Origin: Lachnospiraceae bacterium
GTDB taxonomy: Bacteria; Bacillota; Clostridia; Lachnospirales; Lachnospiraceae
DNA: 64,000 nt
NCBI GenBank assembly: GCA_022799355.1
Contig: JAAWOG010000003.1
Span: forward strand, 38,755-102,754
Reading direction: 5' to 3'
Shown here: one piece after another, positions 42,191-51,699 of the stretch
How the letters are laid out: each line of letters opens with the position of its first letter
How positions within the stretch are numbered: position 1 is the stretch's first letter
The notes under the pieces: model-generated
Told to the model about the DNA's origin: nothing
Databases searched by the model: none
What the model saw: only the letters and a program-made list of their open reading frames with translations
Made by a program: the position numbers and the translations under genes

Positions 42191-43521
42191 CCCAAGTCCT
42201 CTCCTGCCCCTGCATTGTGGTCCTCTTTATCTTCCGTCAGGGACTTATCCCGGCATCCGGCATTTTCCCCCACCTCACATAAAAGACGCTCCGCCGCCAG
42301 CCGGGCGACCATCTCCGGCGAGTAATCCCGGTTTATTTTCCGATACAGAAAAGCCGAAGCGGAACGTCTCAGCAGTACCCGCTCCACCTGCCTTCTCCAC
42401 TTCACCACTGCCGCCGCCAGCCCCTTATTTTCCAGCGTAAGCAGTCTGCCAAGCTGCCATGCGGCACCGTAGGATGTATCAAAAAGCGCCGTATCCCGAT
42501 CAAAGATAAGGGCTCCGTCCGCCGTGGCAGGCATTTTTTCCGCTGAGGCTTCCGTCTTCTTTTTCTCATATTCAAAGGGCAGCAGCGGTCCTCTGTATAA
42601 CGAAACGGTGCTTTCTCCGCTTCTGAACAGATGCCGCTTTGGCACATAGCCATGCTGCAGCAGCGCATTGTCTTTCTCTATCCTGAACACGTCGCAATGT
42701 ATCCCTTCCATCAAAGAGACAAACCCGGGCTCCTCCTGTTTCCCCGAAAAGACGCTCCAGCGGTAAAGGGAAACCAGCCTGATTTTCGGACACTTCCCGG
42801 GAATCTCCCCGGGATCGTCATACCCCAGCATCGAAACAAGATGGATCACACATTTCAGAACATCTTCCCCGGCGGAGGGTACAAACCGTCCCCCCACTAC
42901 CGTTGAAAAATACCCGTCCATCCGAACCGTTTCATCCGTTTTTTCCAGTAAATTCAGAAATTTTCCGTGTGCCAGCAAAGCCCTCTCTCCTCTGCGCGGC
43001 GCAATATGCTCAAACAGCTCCCTGTCCAGATCGATCACATGGCAGATATCGCTGTCCTTCTCCATATAAATCTCAGGCTGGGCAGATACGGGAAAATAAA
43101 CATCTTCTCCCTCTTCCCCCATAAGCTCCCCAACCGTTATCTCCCGCTCTTCATATTCCCCCTCCGTAAGCGGAAGCAGAGCAAGCCACGGCTCTCCGTA
43201 AGCACTCTGATGCTCCCAGGGATACGTCCGCCTGGAAAATGTAATATGGGGAAGTTCATTGGAAAAATTTCCGCAGGCATTCTCCCCGGGCGAAACCGAA
43301 TACACATCGGAAGCATCCAGTGTGAACGCCCGGGAGGCAACAAGAAAGTCCTTCCGCGCCGTCAGTTTATCGGTGATGGTCTCCCCATCCTCCTTTGTAA
43401 TCCGCACCTTCTGTACGGCATGCACCGAAATCTTCCCGTCGCCGAAGGATGGCTCTATCTTTTCCATAAACTTCATTCCATACGCTTCTCCCCCGGCTCT
43501 CACCTCAATATCCCCCATCAT
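42187..43521 (-). CDS. Uncharacterised protein (444 aa)
   Basis: ORF in operon, RBS GGAGGAG; motif 'FDTSYGAAWQLGRLLTLENKGLAAAVVKWRRQVE'. Confidence 0.75.
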   Translation of the reverse strand: MMGDIEVRAGGEAYGMKFMEKIEPSFGDGKISVHAVQKVRITKEDGETITDKLTARKDFLVASRAFTLDASDVYSVSPGENACGNFSNELPHITFSRRTYPWEHQSAYGEPWLALLPLTEGEYEEREITVGELMGEEGEDVYFPVSAQPEIYMEKDSDICHVIDLDRELFEHIAPRRGERALLAHGKFLNLLEKTDETVRMDGYFSTVVGGRFVPSAGEDVLKCVIHLVSMLGYDDPGEIPGKCPKIRLVSLYRWSVFSGKQEEPGFVSLMEGIHCDVFRIEKDNALLQHGYVPKRHLFRSGESTVSLYRGPLLPFEYEKKKTEASAEKMPATADGALIFDRDTALFDTSYGAAWQLGRLLTLENKGLAAAVVKWRRQVERVLLRRSASAFLYRKINRDYSPEMVARLAAERLLCEVGENAGCRDKSLTEDKEDHNAGAGEDLG

Positions 43522-43538
43522 GCTCCTCCATTCTCTCC

Positions 43539-46500
43539 CTATCTCAGGCTCTCAAAACCGCCGAGCCAAAACGCCTCATCAAACAAATCCTCCGCATGTT
43601 CCGCCATAATACTCAGATCCGGCGAGATGTCAAAATGGAAGCCGAAGGTTTCCATTTCCTTTGCAAAGGCACCCACTTTATCCGGAATACCGTCGGCTGT
43701 TTTCCGAAATACTTCAAAATCGGTATCCTTGCCGGTAATATCAAAACCCAGCGCGGAAGTATAACCAAACTCCTTTTCTATCTTTTCATATTCCGAAAGC
43801 ATATCCAGCGTCAGAAACTTCTCTGCCGGAAACATCGTCATATCTTTTGGGACGAAGGTGATAGCTGCGCCCACAGGAACGTTTCTTATCATCTCGGACG
43901 CCTCCTCGCCCTCTCCCGCTTTTTTGATCTGTTTTGCCCAGAGTGCTTTGGGCACGCTGCGCCTGACTTCCCGTATCTGGCAGGATATCCTTTCCTTCCC
44001 GCCGGATGTTTCAACGGAGATATCCATCTCGGACGCCAGCGTTACATTCTCTCCCATCGGATATACGCCCAGTTCGCTTTCATCATCTGCCGCAAACTTT
44101 ACACCGTTCACCTTCAAAGCAGCACCGGGAATCAGCGATTCCACATCCAGTACCACCGTATCCGCATGGAGCATCCCGATCTCCCCGTCCCCTTCCGGGA
44201 GGGTTCCGATCACTCCCTTTGCCGCATGGATCGAAAGAATGCCTTCCTCCTCTTTATCCTCCCCCTCGCCGGCGCACTTTGTGCTATCCTGCAAAAAGCT
44301 GTTTTTAAACCCGCTCCAGTCAATTGTCTTTTCTCCTTCCGCTCCCGTCCCGAAAGCGATCGTAAAGGAGATCACCCACCAGGTGATTCTTGCCCTGCCG
44401 TGAAATTCCGGTCCCCACAGATGCAGGTCCACCGCCATCTCAAGGGTAAACGTTTTGGAAAACAGCCACAGGTCCAGTGTGATGGACGCCCCCAGGCTTA
44501 TACCGACATTAATGTCATAATAGAAGGGCTTCCACCCCATCTCAAAATCCGCATAGGCGGTAAACCAGGCTCGCAGTGCCCCCATGGCAAAAACCGCATC
44601 CAGCCTTCCGCCCGCACACAGCATGGAGGGCGTGAGGGCAAAATACATCTCGCCGCTCAGTTTCAGTTCCGGCGTCACATCCCAGTGAAAGCCAACCCGC
44701 GGCACATCCGGATAATGCGCCGGCTTCCCGTACCCTTTCCGATATCCGCCCAGGGTGATCACAAAATCGCCCCCATGCTCCCCCGCATACCAGACGCAGC
44801 ACGCAAAACCGCCGCTCAGCCTACAGCTTTCCGACAGAATGTAGGAATCCGGCATAAGCTGCGCCTCCACCGAAAATACGCCGCTCTCCGGCAGCAAAGC
44901 CGCCCGCAGCGCCAGTCTGGCTTTTGCCAGAGGGCGGATGGGCTCCTTCGTCCCCTCCTGCTCCATCGGCGGAGCCGTCATCTCGCAGATGCCCAGCAGT
45001 GCTATCTCCATATGTTGTCCGAAGGAGACGGTGAGCAGCGCAAAGGAATACGCCATGCCAAAGGAATGAAACCTGACACCCGCCGCAAAAAAGTTCTGCC
45101 CTGCCAAATCCTCCGTATTTGCCCTCAGCCCATCCAGCAGGCTTTTTGCCGACATATCTTCCCTCGCCGCCGCTGCCACCAGCGGAAACTCCTCCACCCC
45201 CTCAATCGGCGGGAGCATCAGGTATTTATGAATGCCGAATCCAACTGCCAGCCCGGTAACCGAAAAAGCAGGAGGACCGCCAAGCTTTGCCCGCAATATC
45301 CCATATGCCAGAAAGGAACCCTCCCCATAGGCGCCTGTCATAAAGACAGATATTCCTTTCATCCCTACAAGGAGCGATCCGTCATAGGAAGAACCCCCTT
45401 CCCTTTCGGTATGCCGGAAACCGCCGCTGATGGAAAGAGCAGGCGCACAAAAACCCACGGACATTCCGGATAAGCAAAAAGATATCTTTGGGACTCTTGC
45501 CAGTCCGGCTAATATGGCAAGCCCCTCCAGCGCCAGCCGGAATGCACCTGCCTCCAGTTCCGCGTCAAAGGCAAACGTAATCTTTTCGCCGTCAAAGCCA
45601 AGCCCCATTCTATGAATGGTAAAAACGGAGCAATGCTTCTCCATACGGAACCAGAATATATTCATGCTGCCGGATGCCCCCGCCGATGCCGGATATGACT
45701 CCTGCCTTCTCCCCATCAGCTCCTTTTCCCTCTTTTCTCCCGCAAGTTCCAGTACCAGCTTCTCACCGGAAAAATCAAGCTCCAGCACCGTGCTCCCCGC
45801 TCCCGCTTCCAGCCCGATATCCTTCACCGTCATACCATCCAGCAGACGCAGATCCTCCCCCACCACCGGAAGCCCGGACAGTTTCAGCTCATACCCCGCT
45901 CTCAGGCGGAGACAATAGGATTTGGAAGGCGCGAAAAAATAACGGAAGTCACCGGTCAGTTTTCCGATCTCCATATGCGCCGAAAATTCCTTTGTCTGCA
46001 GAAAATAGGCTGCCATGGCGCCTGTGATCTCCTGATCCGGCAGCGGGAACGGCACTGTGCCAAATCCCAGAAAATCACAGAGTTTTTCAAACAGGATGCC
46101 CAGGCTGAGCTTTTCTCCCCCTTCCGCCCCGATAAAGCATCTGAACACCCAGCCATCCCTGGTATGGTACGCCGCCGACAAAGTCAGCGCCGTCCCCGCA
46201 ATAACAGACTGCCCGCTGATAAATACCTCTGTTCCCACGCCGTTTTTCGTAAAACCCGCCCACAGATCCGTTATATGTATATCCGGCTCCTGTGAGATCT
46301 GCCAGACATGTTGATTGGAGATAACCACGGTAAAAGAAAGAAGGCTTCTGAAGTCCTCCGAAACAGACAAAGAAATTGTTTCACACCCAAACTGACTCAG
46401 GCTGCTGAAACTTTCCGGCAGATGCAGATCATCCAGCCCGATGATCTTTCCGAGATCATTGACCGCCGGAATTACCAATATACTTTTTTCATCCTTTTCT

Positions 46501-47255
46501 GCGGCCAGCGTCAGCGAACCGCTCCCATAGCGTACTGTGAAAGGAAGTACAAAGTCCCATATATTCAGGCTGCCGGCAAAGAAAAACCGGGACAGTTCCC
46601 CGAATTTTTCCATCTGAAAAGACCGGATGCCAAGCCCCACCTGCTCTCCCTGCACGAAAACACCGGACAGGTCAAGTCTCATCGTCGTATCAAAGTACAG
46701 AGAAAAATATGTCTCTTTGTTAAAATTGGCAAAATCATCTTTTTCTGTCCCGGTCTCCTCAAAAGGTATTTCAAACGAAAAACGCATCCCGCAGAGATCT
46801 CCCGCCTCCCCGAAACAGGACGCAGGCACCGAAATCCCCAGACAGCTTATGCCTCCCGCCAGCATCTCTGCCGCCGAAAGGGTACTCTGCTGCACAAAAC
46901 TGACCAGCCACGCCGCCTGTCCGTATGCGCAGCGGCAGGATAACTGCTGCGGCGAAAATTCCCGGAAGAGATACTGCCGCGGCATATCAACCTGCAGCAC
47001 TCCCTCCTCATCATTCCAAAATACCATTTCCACAGGACAGGATATACCACCGGGAAAAACTCCGCTGCCTCCCACACTGAGAATATCCTTCTCAAAAGAA
47101 TACGTAATCTCCCTCAGTTCCAGCTGCTTTTCACTGGTATATCCGTAAAACAGCAACATAATATGAGGAATGCCCGTCGTTCTATCGCAAAGCAGTAGTT
47201 TATCTCCCCGTATATTTTCTTTTATTTTTTCTGTAATGATACTGATATCCGTCAT
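43539..47255 (-). CDS. Giant DUF6603-like protein (1238 aa)
   Basis: Beta-rich; 'GGPPAFSVTGLAVGFGIHKYLMLPPIEGVEEFPLV', 'LWGPEFHGRARITWWVISFTIAFG'. Family assignment is by recollection of the motif style. Confidence 0.6.
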   Translation of the reverse strand: MTDISIITEKIKENIRGDKLLLCDRTTGIPHIMLLFYGYTSEKQLELREITYSFEKDILSVGGSGVFPGGISCPVEMVFWNDEEGVLQVDMPRQYLFREFSPQQLSCRCAYGQAAWLVSFVQQSTLSAAEMLAGGISCLGISVPASCFGEAGDLCGMRFSFEIPFEETGTEKDDFANFNKETYFSLYFDTTMRLDLSGVFVQGEQVGLGIRSFQMEKFGELSRFFFAGSLNIWDFVLPFTVRYGSGSLTLAAEKDEKSILVIPAVNDLGKIIGLDDLHLPESFSSLSQFGCETISLSVSEDFRSLLSFTVVISNQHVWQISQEPDIHITDLWAGFTKNGVGTEVFISGQSVIAGTALTLSAAYHTRDGWVFRCFIGAEGGEKLSLGILFEKLCDFLGFGTVPFPLPDQEITGAMAAYFLQTKEFSAHMEIGKLTGDFRYFFAPSKSYCLRLRAGYELKLSGLPVVGEDLRLLDGMTVKDIGLEAGAGSTVLELDFSGEKLVLELAGEKREKELMGRRQESYPASAGASGSMNIFWFRMEKHCSVFTIHRMGLGFDGEKITFAFDAELEAGAFRLALEGLAILAGLARVPKISFCLSGMSVGFCAPALSISGGFRHTEREGGSSYDGSLLVGMKGISVFMTGAYGEGSFLAYGILRAKLGGPPAFSVTGLAVGFGIHKYLMLPPIEGVEEFPLVAAAAREDMSAKSLLDGLRANTEDLAGQNFFAAGVRFHSFGMAYSFALLTVSFGQHMEIALLGICEMTAPPMEQEGTKEPIRPLAKARLALRAALLPESGVFSVEAQLMPDSYILSESCRLSGGFACCVWYAGEHGGDFVITLGGYRKGYGKPAHYPDVPRVGFHWDVTPELKLSGEMYFALTPSMLCAGGRLDAVFAMGALRAWFTAYADFEMGWKPFYYDINVGISLGASITLDLWLFSKTFTLEMAVDLHLWGPEFHGRARITWWVISFTIAFGTGAEGEKTIDWSGFKNSFLQDSTKCAGEGEDKEEEGILSIHAAKGVIGTLPEGDGEIGMLHADTVVLDVESLIPGAALKVNGVKFAADDESELGVYPMGENVTLASEMDISVETSGGKERISCQIREVRRSVPKALWAKQIKKAGEGEEASEMIRNVPVGAAITFVPKDMTMFPAEKFLTLDMLSEYEKIEKEFGYTSALGFDITGKDTDFEVFRKTADGIPDKVGAFAKEMETFGFHFDISPDLSIMAEHAEDLFDEAFWLGGFESLR

Positions 47256-47313
47256 TTGTTCTCTGCCGCCCCCTGTCCTGACATGCGGTTCCCATCCGGT
47301 ATTTTTGTTTCCC

Positions 47314-48696
47314 TCACTGATAATCCCAGAAAAAAGTTCCGCCCACCGCCCCCTGATTCAGATTCCACTCATTGGCTGCCGTATAACCCTGCCCCTGATG
47401 GTGTCCAACAAAAAACGGATCCGGATGCCCGTATGTTCTGCCGTCCGCCGAATAGACCGCCGTTGCTCCGACAGCCGCCGTCGGTATGAACCCCATTGCA
47501 GTCCCCGCATTCTGATTCGCCGGCGGCAGATAATAATCACCTCCGTGATGACACACCTGCAGACAGTCATACCCGACGCCTCCGTTGGTTCTGATCCCGA
47601 CAGGAAGCCCCTCATAAGTCGTATCTCCCACAAGCAGCACCTGATTTCCGCTGGCAAGCGTTATTGTCACATAGAGCCCCTGATGATGGGCGTACTGATC
47701 CCCATGCAGATCAATTTTTCCCACCTGAATATTGGGATTGCCCGCAACATTTACGGGCGCCTGTACCGCTCCCTGGGGATATGCATGAAAGGATGCCGCA
47801 GGTACTATCCCCTGTATCCTCATAAACATCGGACATCCTGATGCGGGAACATACCATTCCGAATGATTGACAATATTATTCAGATTTCCATGGTTTGTCA
47901 GATAAATACCAAGCGCATTCGCATGATCCACATGCCAGTGGGAAATAAATATGGTCATCGGATTCCCGGGACCGATCTGCTGCAGACATGTCAGTATCGC
48001 ATTGCGGGCATTCTGTGCGGAGGGCTGCTTCGCTGCCAGCGCCATGGCTCCGGAAACCCGTGTTCCCAGATCAAAGAAAGCCACCTCTGTGCCCAAATTA
48101 TCCAGCAGCACAGCACACAGTGCCGCACCTACATAAAAAAACCTTACCGCCTGAAAAACCGTTCCCGCACCGATCGCTTTCAGCCCTGCCTCCTTCTCCT
48201 GCCGCATATCGCTTTCCTCCGGAAGGTAAGGATCATAAAGCTTTTTCAGGTTTTCCGCCTGCTCCCGGGGCAGCATTTCAAGGTTACAGTACGCATTGAT
48301 TTCCTCGCTGTCCTCTCCACCCCAGTCATAAAGGGAACAATCATATACCGTCCCCAACAGCCCGTTTTTTTCATCGCTGAAACGAATAAAATACCAGTTC
48401 TCATACCGGTATCTGGCATATTCCAGATTCTCAAAGTAGACGGAAAGCAGCCGGAACTCCATGTCTCCCAGGTATCGAACCTTTATCTTACGGAATCTTT
48501 CATGTCCCATACCATATTCTTCAAACGCACGAAAAACCTCCTCATGCTTTTCCGAAACCGTCTGCCGCTTACGCTCCGCTCCCAGGAAAACATCCAGCAG
48601 ATGCCTCTCCACCACCTGAAATTCCAGGCCGGTCCGCTGCCTTCCTCCCTCTTCTGTTTTTTCTCCGGACAGACACCCGTAAAATTCGTAAACCAT
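47314..48696 (-). CDS. Metallo-beta-lactamase-fold hydrolase with novel N-terminal region
   Basis: 'FISHWHVDHANALGIYL' (HxHxDH), 'VLLVGDTTYEG', 'LQVCHHGGDYYLPP'. Confidence 0.85.
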   Translation of the reverse strand: MVYEFYGCLSGEKTEEGGRQRTGLEFQVVERHLLDVFLGAERKRQTVSEKHEEVFRAFEEYGMGHERFRKIKVRYLGDMEFRLLSVYFENLEYARYRYENWYFIRFSDEKNGLLGTVYDCSLYDWGGEDSEEINAYCNLEMLPREQAENLKKLYDPYLPEESDMRQEKEAGLKAIGAGTVFQAVRFFYVGAALCAVLLDNLGTEVAFFDLGTRVSGAMALAAKQPSAQNARNAILTCLQQIGPGNPMTIFISHWHVDHANALGIYLTNHGNLNNIVNHSEWYVPASGCPMFMRIQGIVPAASFHAYPQGAVQAPVNVAGNPNIQVGKIDLHGDQYAHHQGLYVTITLASGNQVLLVGDTTYEGLPVGIRTNGGVGYDCLQVCHHGGDYYLPPANQNAGTAMGFIPTAAVGATAVYSADGRTYGHPDPFFVGHHQGQGYTAANEWNLNQGAVGGTFFWDYQ

Positions 48697-48725
48697 AAGT
48701 ATGCTCCGATCCCAAAATTTCTTTT

Positions 48726-48734
48726 ATTATAGCA
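48726..48734 (-). promoter_or_regulatory. Extended -10 promoter (TGCTATAAT) for the seven-gene operon
   Basis: Minus strand TGC-TATAAT 30 nt upstream of MBL start; no convincing -35. Confidence 0.5.
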
Positions 48735-48873
48735 CACATTTCGATTATTTGGTGAAATATTCCACAAATTCAACCGCTTTCAGATATAAAATCAGAAATC
48801 TTTCCGACCGGTGTGAACCTTTTTGCCAGCCCACGCATATCATAACAATAAAACATATCGGAGACATTTCAAT

Positions 48874-49422
48874 ATGAAAGAAATGACATCTTTTCAGGAA
48901 AACAACTGCAGCTTCTCCGGCATTCGTCCTGCCATGGCTGACCTGCCCTATCCGCCCATCCGGGTATGTGAAAAAAATCCGGCTTACGCCGCCCTCCTCA
49001 GCGTAGATCATGCCGGCATGGTATCGGAAATGACAGCGATCACACAATATATCAGCAATGAAAACCGCCTCTCCGCCGAACTGTGTCCTCTGGCAAGATC
49101 CGTTCTCGGTATCGCGGTGGCGGAAATGATGCACCTGCAAAAACTCGGGGAACTGATCTGCCTGCTGGGCGGAAATGTGGATTTTACGGCAAGATACCGG
49201 GGCGGGAAGCCCCGCATGTGGACGCCCCGCTATCTGACATCCCCCGCCACCGCCAGGGAAATGCTGCTGCAGGATATAGAAAGTGAAAAACAGGCGATCG
49301 CACAGTATACGGCGCATATCAAAATGATAGATGACGCCTATGTGAACGCCGTGCTCAAGAGGATTATTGTGGATGAAGAATATCATATAATGCTGCTGCA
49401 GGGACTGCTTGCGGAGATATAA
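48874..49422 (+). CDS. Ferritin-like / diiron-type protein
   Basis: Helical bundle with repeated E...ExxH: 'EMTAITQYI', 'AEMMHLQKLGEL', 'IESEKQAIAQY', 'DEEYHIMLLQGL'; RBS GGAG. Confidence 0.8.
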   Translation: MKEMTSFQENNCSFSGIRPAMADLPYPPIRVCEKNPAYAALLSVDHAGMVSEMTAITQYISNENRLSAELCPLARSVLGIAVAEMMHLQKLGELICLLGGNVDFTARYRGGKPRMWTPRYLTSPATAREMLLQDIESEKQAIAQYTAHIKMIDDAYVNAVLKRIIVDEEYHIMLLQGLLAEI

Positions 49423-49502
49423 AACCGCCTCCGGCGCTTTACACCATTTGGGCCATCTGCTATAATGAACCCGTAAACAATACTCCTGCATAAATGAATC
49501 GG

Positions 49503-49537
49503 ACAGGAGGCTAACCAGCCGTTGATTAGTCTCCTGT
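49503..49537 (+). other. 12-bp RNA hairpin between ferritin-like gene and methyltransferase gene
   Basis: acaggaggctaa / ttagtctcctgt (one G-U), 11-nt loop. Confidence 0.45.
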
Positions 49538-49596
49538 TATTACGTCAGCAGCTGCAAAAGAACAAGCCATCACACCGTACGAAAGGAACACTTCCC

Positions 49597-50472
49597 ATGT
49601 GGACAGCCGAAAACTGGAAAGATTATGAAGTCATTGATACCTCCGCCGGAGAAAAACTGGAGCGATGGGGAAAATACCTGTTGGTCCGCCCCGATCCGCA
49701 GGTGATCTGGGATACGCCGAAACATCACAGCGGCTGGAAAAAAAGAAACGGGCATTATCACCGAAGCAGCAAAGGCGGCGGGGAATGGGAATTTTTTAAT
49801 CTGCCCGAGGAATGGACCATCCATTACAGGGATTTGACCTTCCATTTAAAGCCATTCAGCTTTAAGCATACCGGCCTTTTCCCGGAACAGGCTGTCAACT
49901 GGGACTGGTTTTCGGAACTGATCAGACGGGCGGAACGTCCCGTAAAAGTGTTAAACCTTTTCGCCTACACCGGCGGCGCCACGATTTCAGCCGCAAAAGC
50001 CGGCGCCAGTGTGACGCATGTGGACGCCTCCAAAGGCATGGTAAACTGGGCAAAAGAAAACGCAGCCTCCTCCGGCCTTTCCGATGCGCCCATTCGCTGG
50101 CTGGTGGATGACTGCGTAAAATTCGTTCAGCGGGAAATCCGCCGCGGAAATCACTATGACGCCGTGATCATGGATCCTCCCTCTTACGGCAGAGGTCCCG
50201 GCGGCGAGGTCTGGAAAATAGAAGAGAGCATTTTCCCTTTTCTGACACTCGTGTCGGAAATTTTATCGGATAAGCCGCTCTTCGTACTGCTGAACTCCTA
50301 TACGACGGGACTGCAGCCCGCCGTATTGTCCTATATGATGCATACTGTTTTTACCGCCCGCTTCGGCGGCTGCGTGGAGGCTGACGAGATCGGACTTCCT
50401 GTTACAAAAAGTTCCCTCGTGCTGCCCTGCGGCGCCTCCGGACGCTGGACTTCCGAACAGGGAATATCCTAA
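49597..50472 (+). CDS. Class I SAM-dependent (rRNA-type) methyltransferase
   Basis: 'VLNLFAYTGGATISAAKAGASVTHVDASKGMVNWAKENA', 'DAVIMDPPSYGRGP'. Confidence 0.9.
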   Translation: MWTAENWKDYEVIDTSAGEKLERWGKYLLVRPDPQVIWDTPKHHSGWKKRNGHYHRSSKGGGEWEFFNLPEEWTIHYRDLTFHLKPFSFKHTGLFPEQAVNWDWFSELIRRAERPVKVLNLFAYTGGATISAAKAGASVTHVDASKGMVNWAKENAASSGLSDAPIRWLVDDCVKFVQREIRRGNHYDAVIMDPPSYGRGPGGEVWKIEESIFPFLTLVSEILSDKPLFVLLNSYTTGLQPAVLSYMMHTVFTARFGGCVEADEIGLPVTKSSLVLPCGASGRWTSEQGIS

Positions 50473-51008
50473 AATTCACCGACCATCGCTGCTAAAGATG
50501 CGCCCCACACGATAAACAGGATCGCGCTCAATGCCATCTTGATCAGCCAGATAATCAAAAATGCTTTACAGAAATTGGCCTTGCTCTTCTTTTCCGTATT
50601 GCCGAAAGCCCAGACAAGCATCAGGATCACGCCGATACAGGGGACAAACGTTGCCAAAACCAAAACTCCTACCCACTCGCCCACACCAACCGGCTCTTCC
50701 ATTTCCGTCGGCGCAAATCCCGGTCCCTGATATGGAGGCTGGTTGTAATTCGCAAAGGGCTGGCCGTAAGCATAGTTATTCTGCCCCTGTCCGTAGCTGT
50801 TTCCTGCCGTATTCTGCCCATAGCCGTTTCCGGTGGTGCTTTGCTGGCCAAAGCTGTCCGTCCCATTCTGGGACTGGCCGTAACTGCTTCCGGTATTCTG
50901 GTTATACATATTCTGATCCTGATAAGGATTGGGGCTGCCGCCAAACTGTCCGCTTACGGACACATCCGATTCCTGATCTTTATTCTGGTTATTGTTCCAA
51001 CTATCCAT
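50469..51008 (-). CDS. Membrane protein with Q/N/G/Y-rich N-terminus
   Basis: Low-complexity 'GQSQNGTDSFGQQSTTGNGYGQNTAGNSYGQGQNNYAYGQ' followed by two TM segments. Confidence 0.75.
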   Translation of the reverse strand: MDSWNNNQNKDQESDVSVSGQFGGSPNPYQDQNMYNQNTGSSYGQSQNGTDSFGQQSTTGNGYGQNTAGNSYGQGQNNYAYGQPFANYNQPPYQGPGFAPTEMEEPVGVGEWVGVLVLATFVPCIGVILMLVWAFGNTEKKSKANFCKAFLIIWLIKMALSAILFIVWGASLAAMVGEF

Positions 51009-51093
51009 TTTCCTTCTCCTTTTTCTCTTGCTTCTTTTGATTTATGTGAAACGGATTCACCGCTTTGGTCTGTCGATTGCTCCATACTTTTAT

Positions 51094-51480
51094 CTATCTG
51101 CCGAGCAGATGCCTTATCATCTGTCCGTAGTTTGGTATGATCCTCGAAAACAGATTATTTCCGGTATATACATAGGGCGGTTTATTCGGAAAATACATCT
51201 TCATGCGCACCACATAAGCAATCACCATAAACACGGCAATCCCGCAGAGCGCCCAGGAAAGTCCTCTGCATTTCCTGCCCCTGATATAACGTTCCAGGAA
51301 AAGCCAAAACGCCCAGAGCATCCAGAGTCCCGCCGCCGGATTCAGCGCCCAGGATCTCAGAAACTGCCCTTTCAGCAGATAGATTACCGCCCTCGTCATG
51401 CCGCATCCCGGACAGGGAAACCCGGTGATGAGAATCGACGGGCAAAAAGCGTTAAACAGAGCGTGCATGACAAAATACAA
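51094..51480 (-). CDS. DUF2752-family protein
   Basis: 'CPSILITGFPCPGCGMTRAVIYLLKGQFLRSWALNPAA'. Confidence 0.88.
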   Translation of the reverse strand: MYFVMHALFNAFCPSILITGFPCPGCGMTRAVIYLLKGQFLRSWALNPAAGLWMLWAFWLFLERYIRGRKCRGLSWALCGIAVFMVIAYVVRMKMYFPNKPPYVYTGNNLFSRIIPNYGQMIRHLLGR

Positions 51481-51699
51481 TACGGCAACAACCGCAATCC
51501 CCGCTCCATGCTGCCTGATATCCCGCTCTATCCTCTTCCATATGACAAGTGCTCTGTCCTTTATCCCTTTTCCCCTCTTTTCCGCCTAACGGTATACACG
51601 GTATATGAAAATACATTTTCTGCCGCATATTTATCATAGCATGTTACGTCCGAAATTACCAGTTATTATTTTTTGTCACTCTCCATAACAGGCAGCAGC

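Noticed and set aside
43596-45473. 625-aa plus-strand ORF opposite the DUF6603-like gene
   Set aside because: Basic, His/Arg/Pro-rich mirror translation with no RBS and no recognisable family; the minus-strand gene is better supported by RBS and operon context.
34516-48696. Contractile injection system / tailocin
   Set aside because: No sheath, tube, baseplate, spike or AAA+ gene recognisable; similarity in architecture is only superficial.
48745-49491. 248-aa minus-strand ORF covering the ferritin-like gene
   Set aside because: The plus strand carries clear diiron motifs and an RBS; the minus ORF looks like antisense spill-over.
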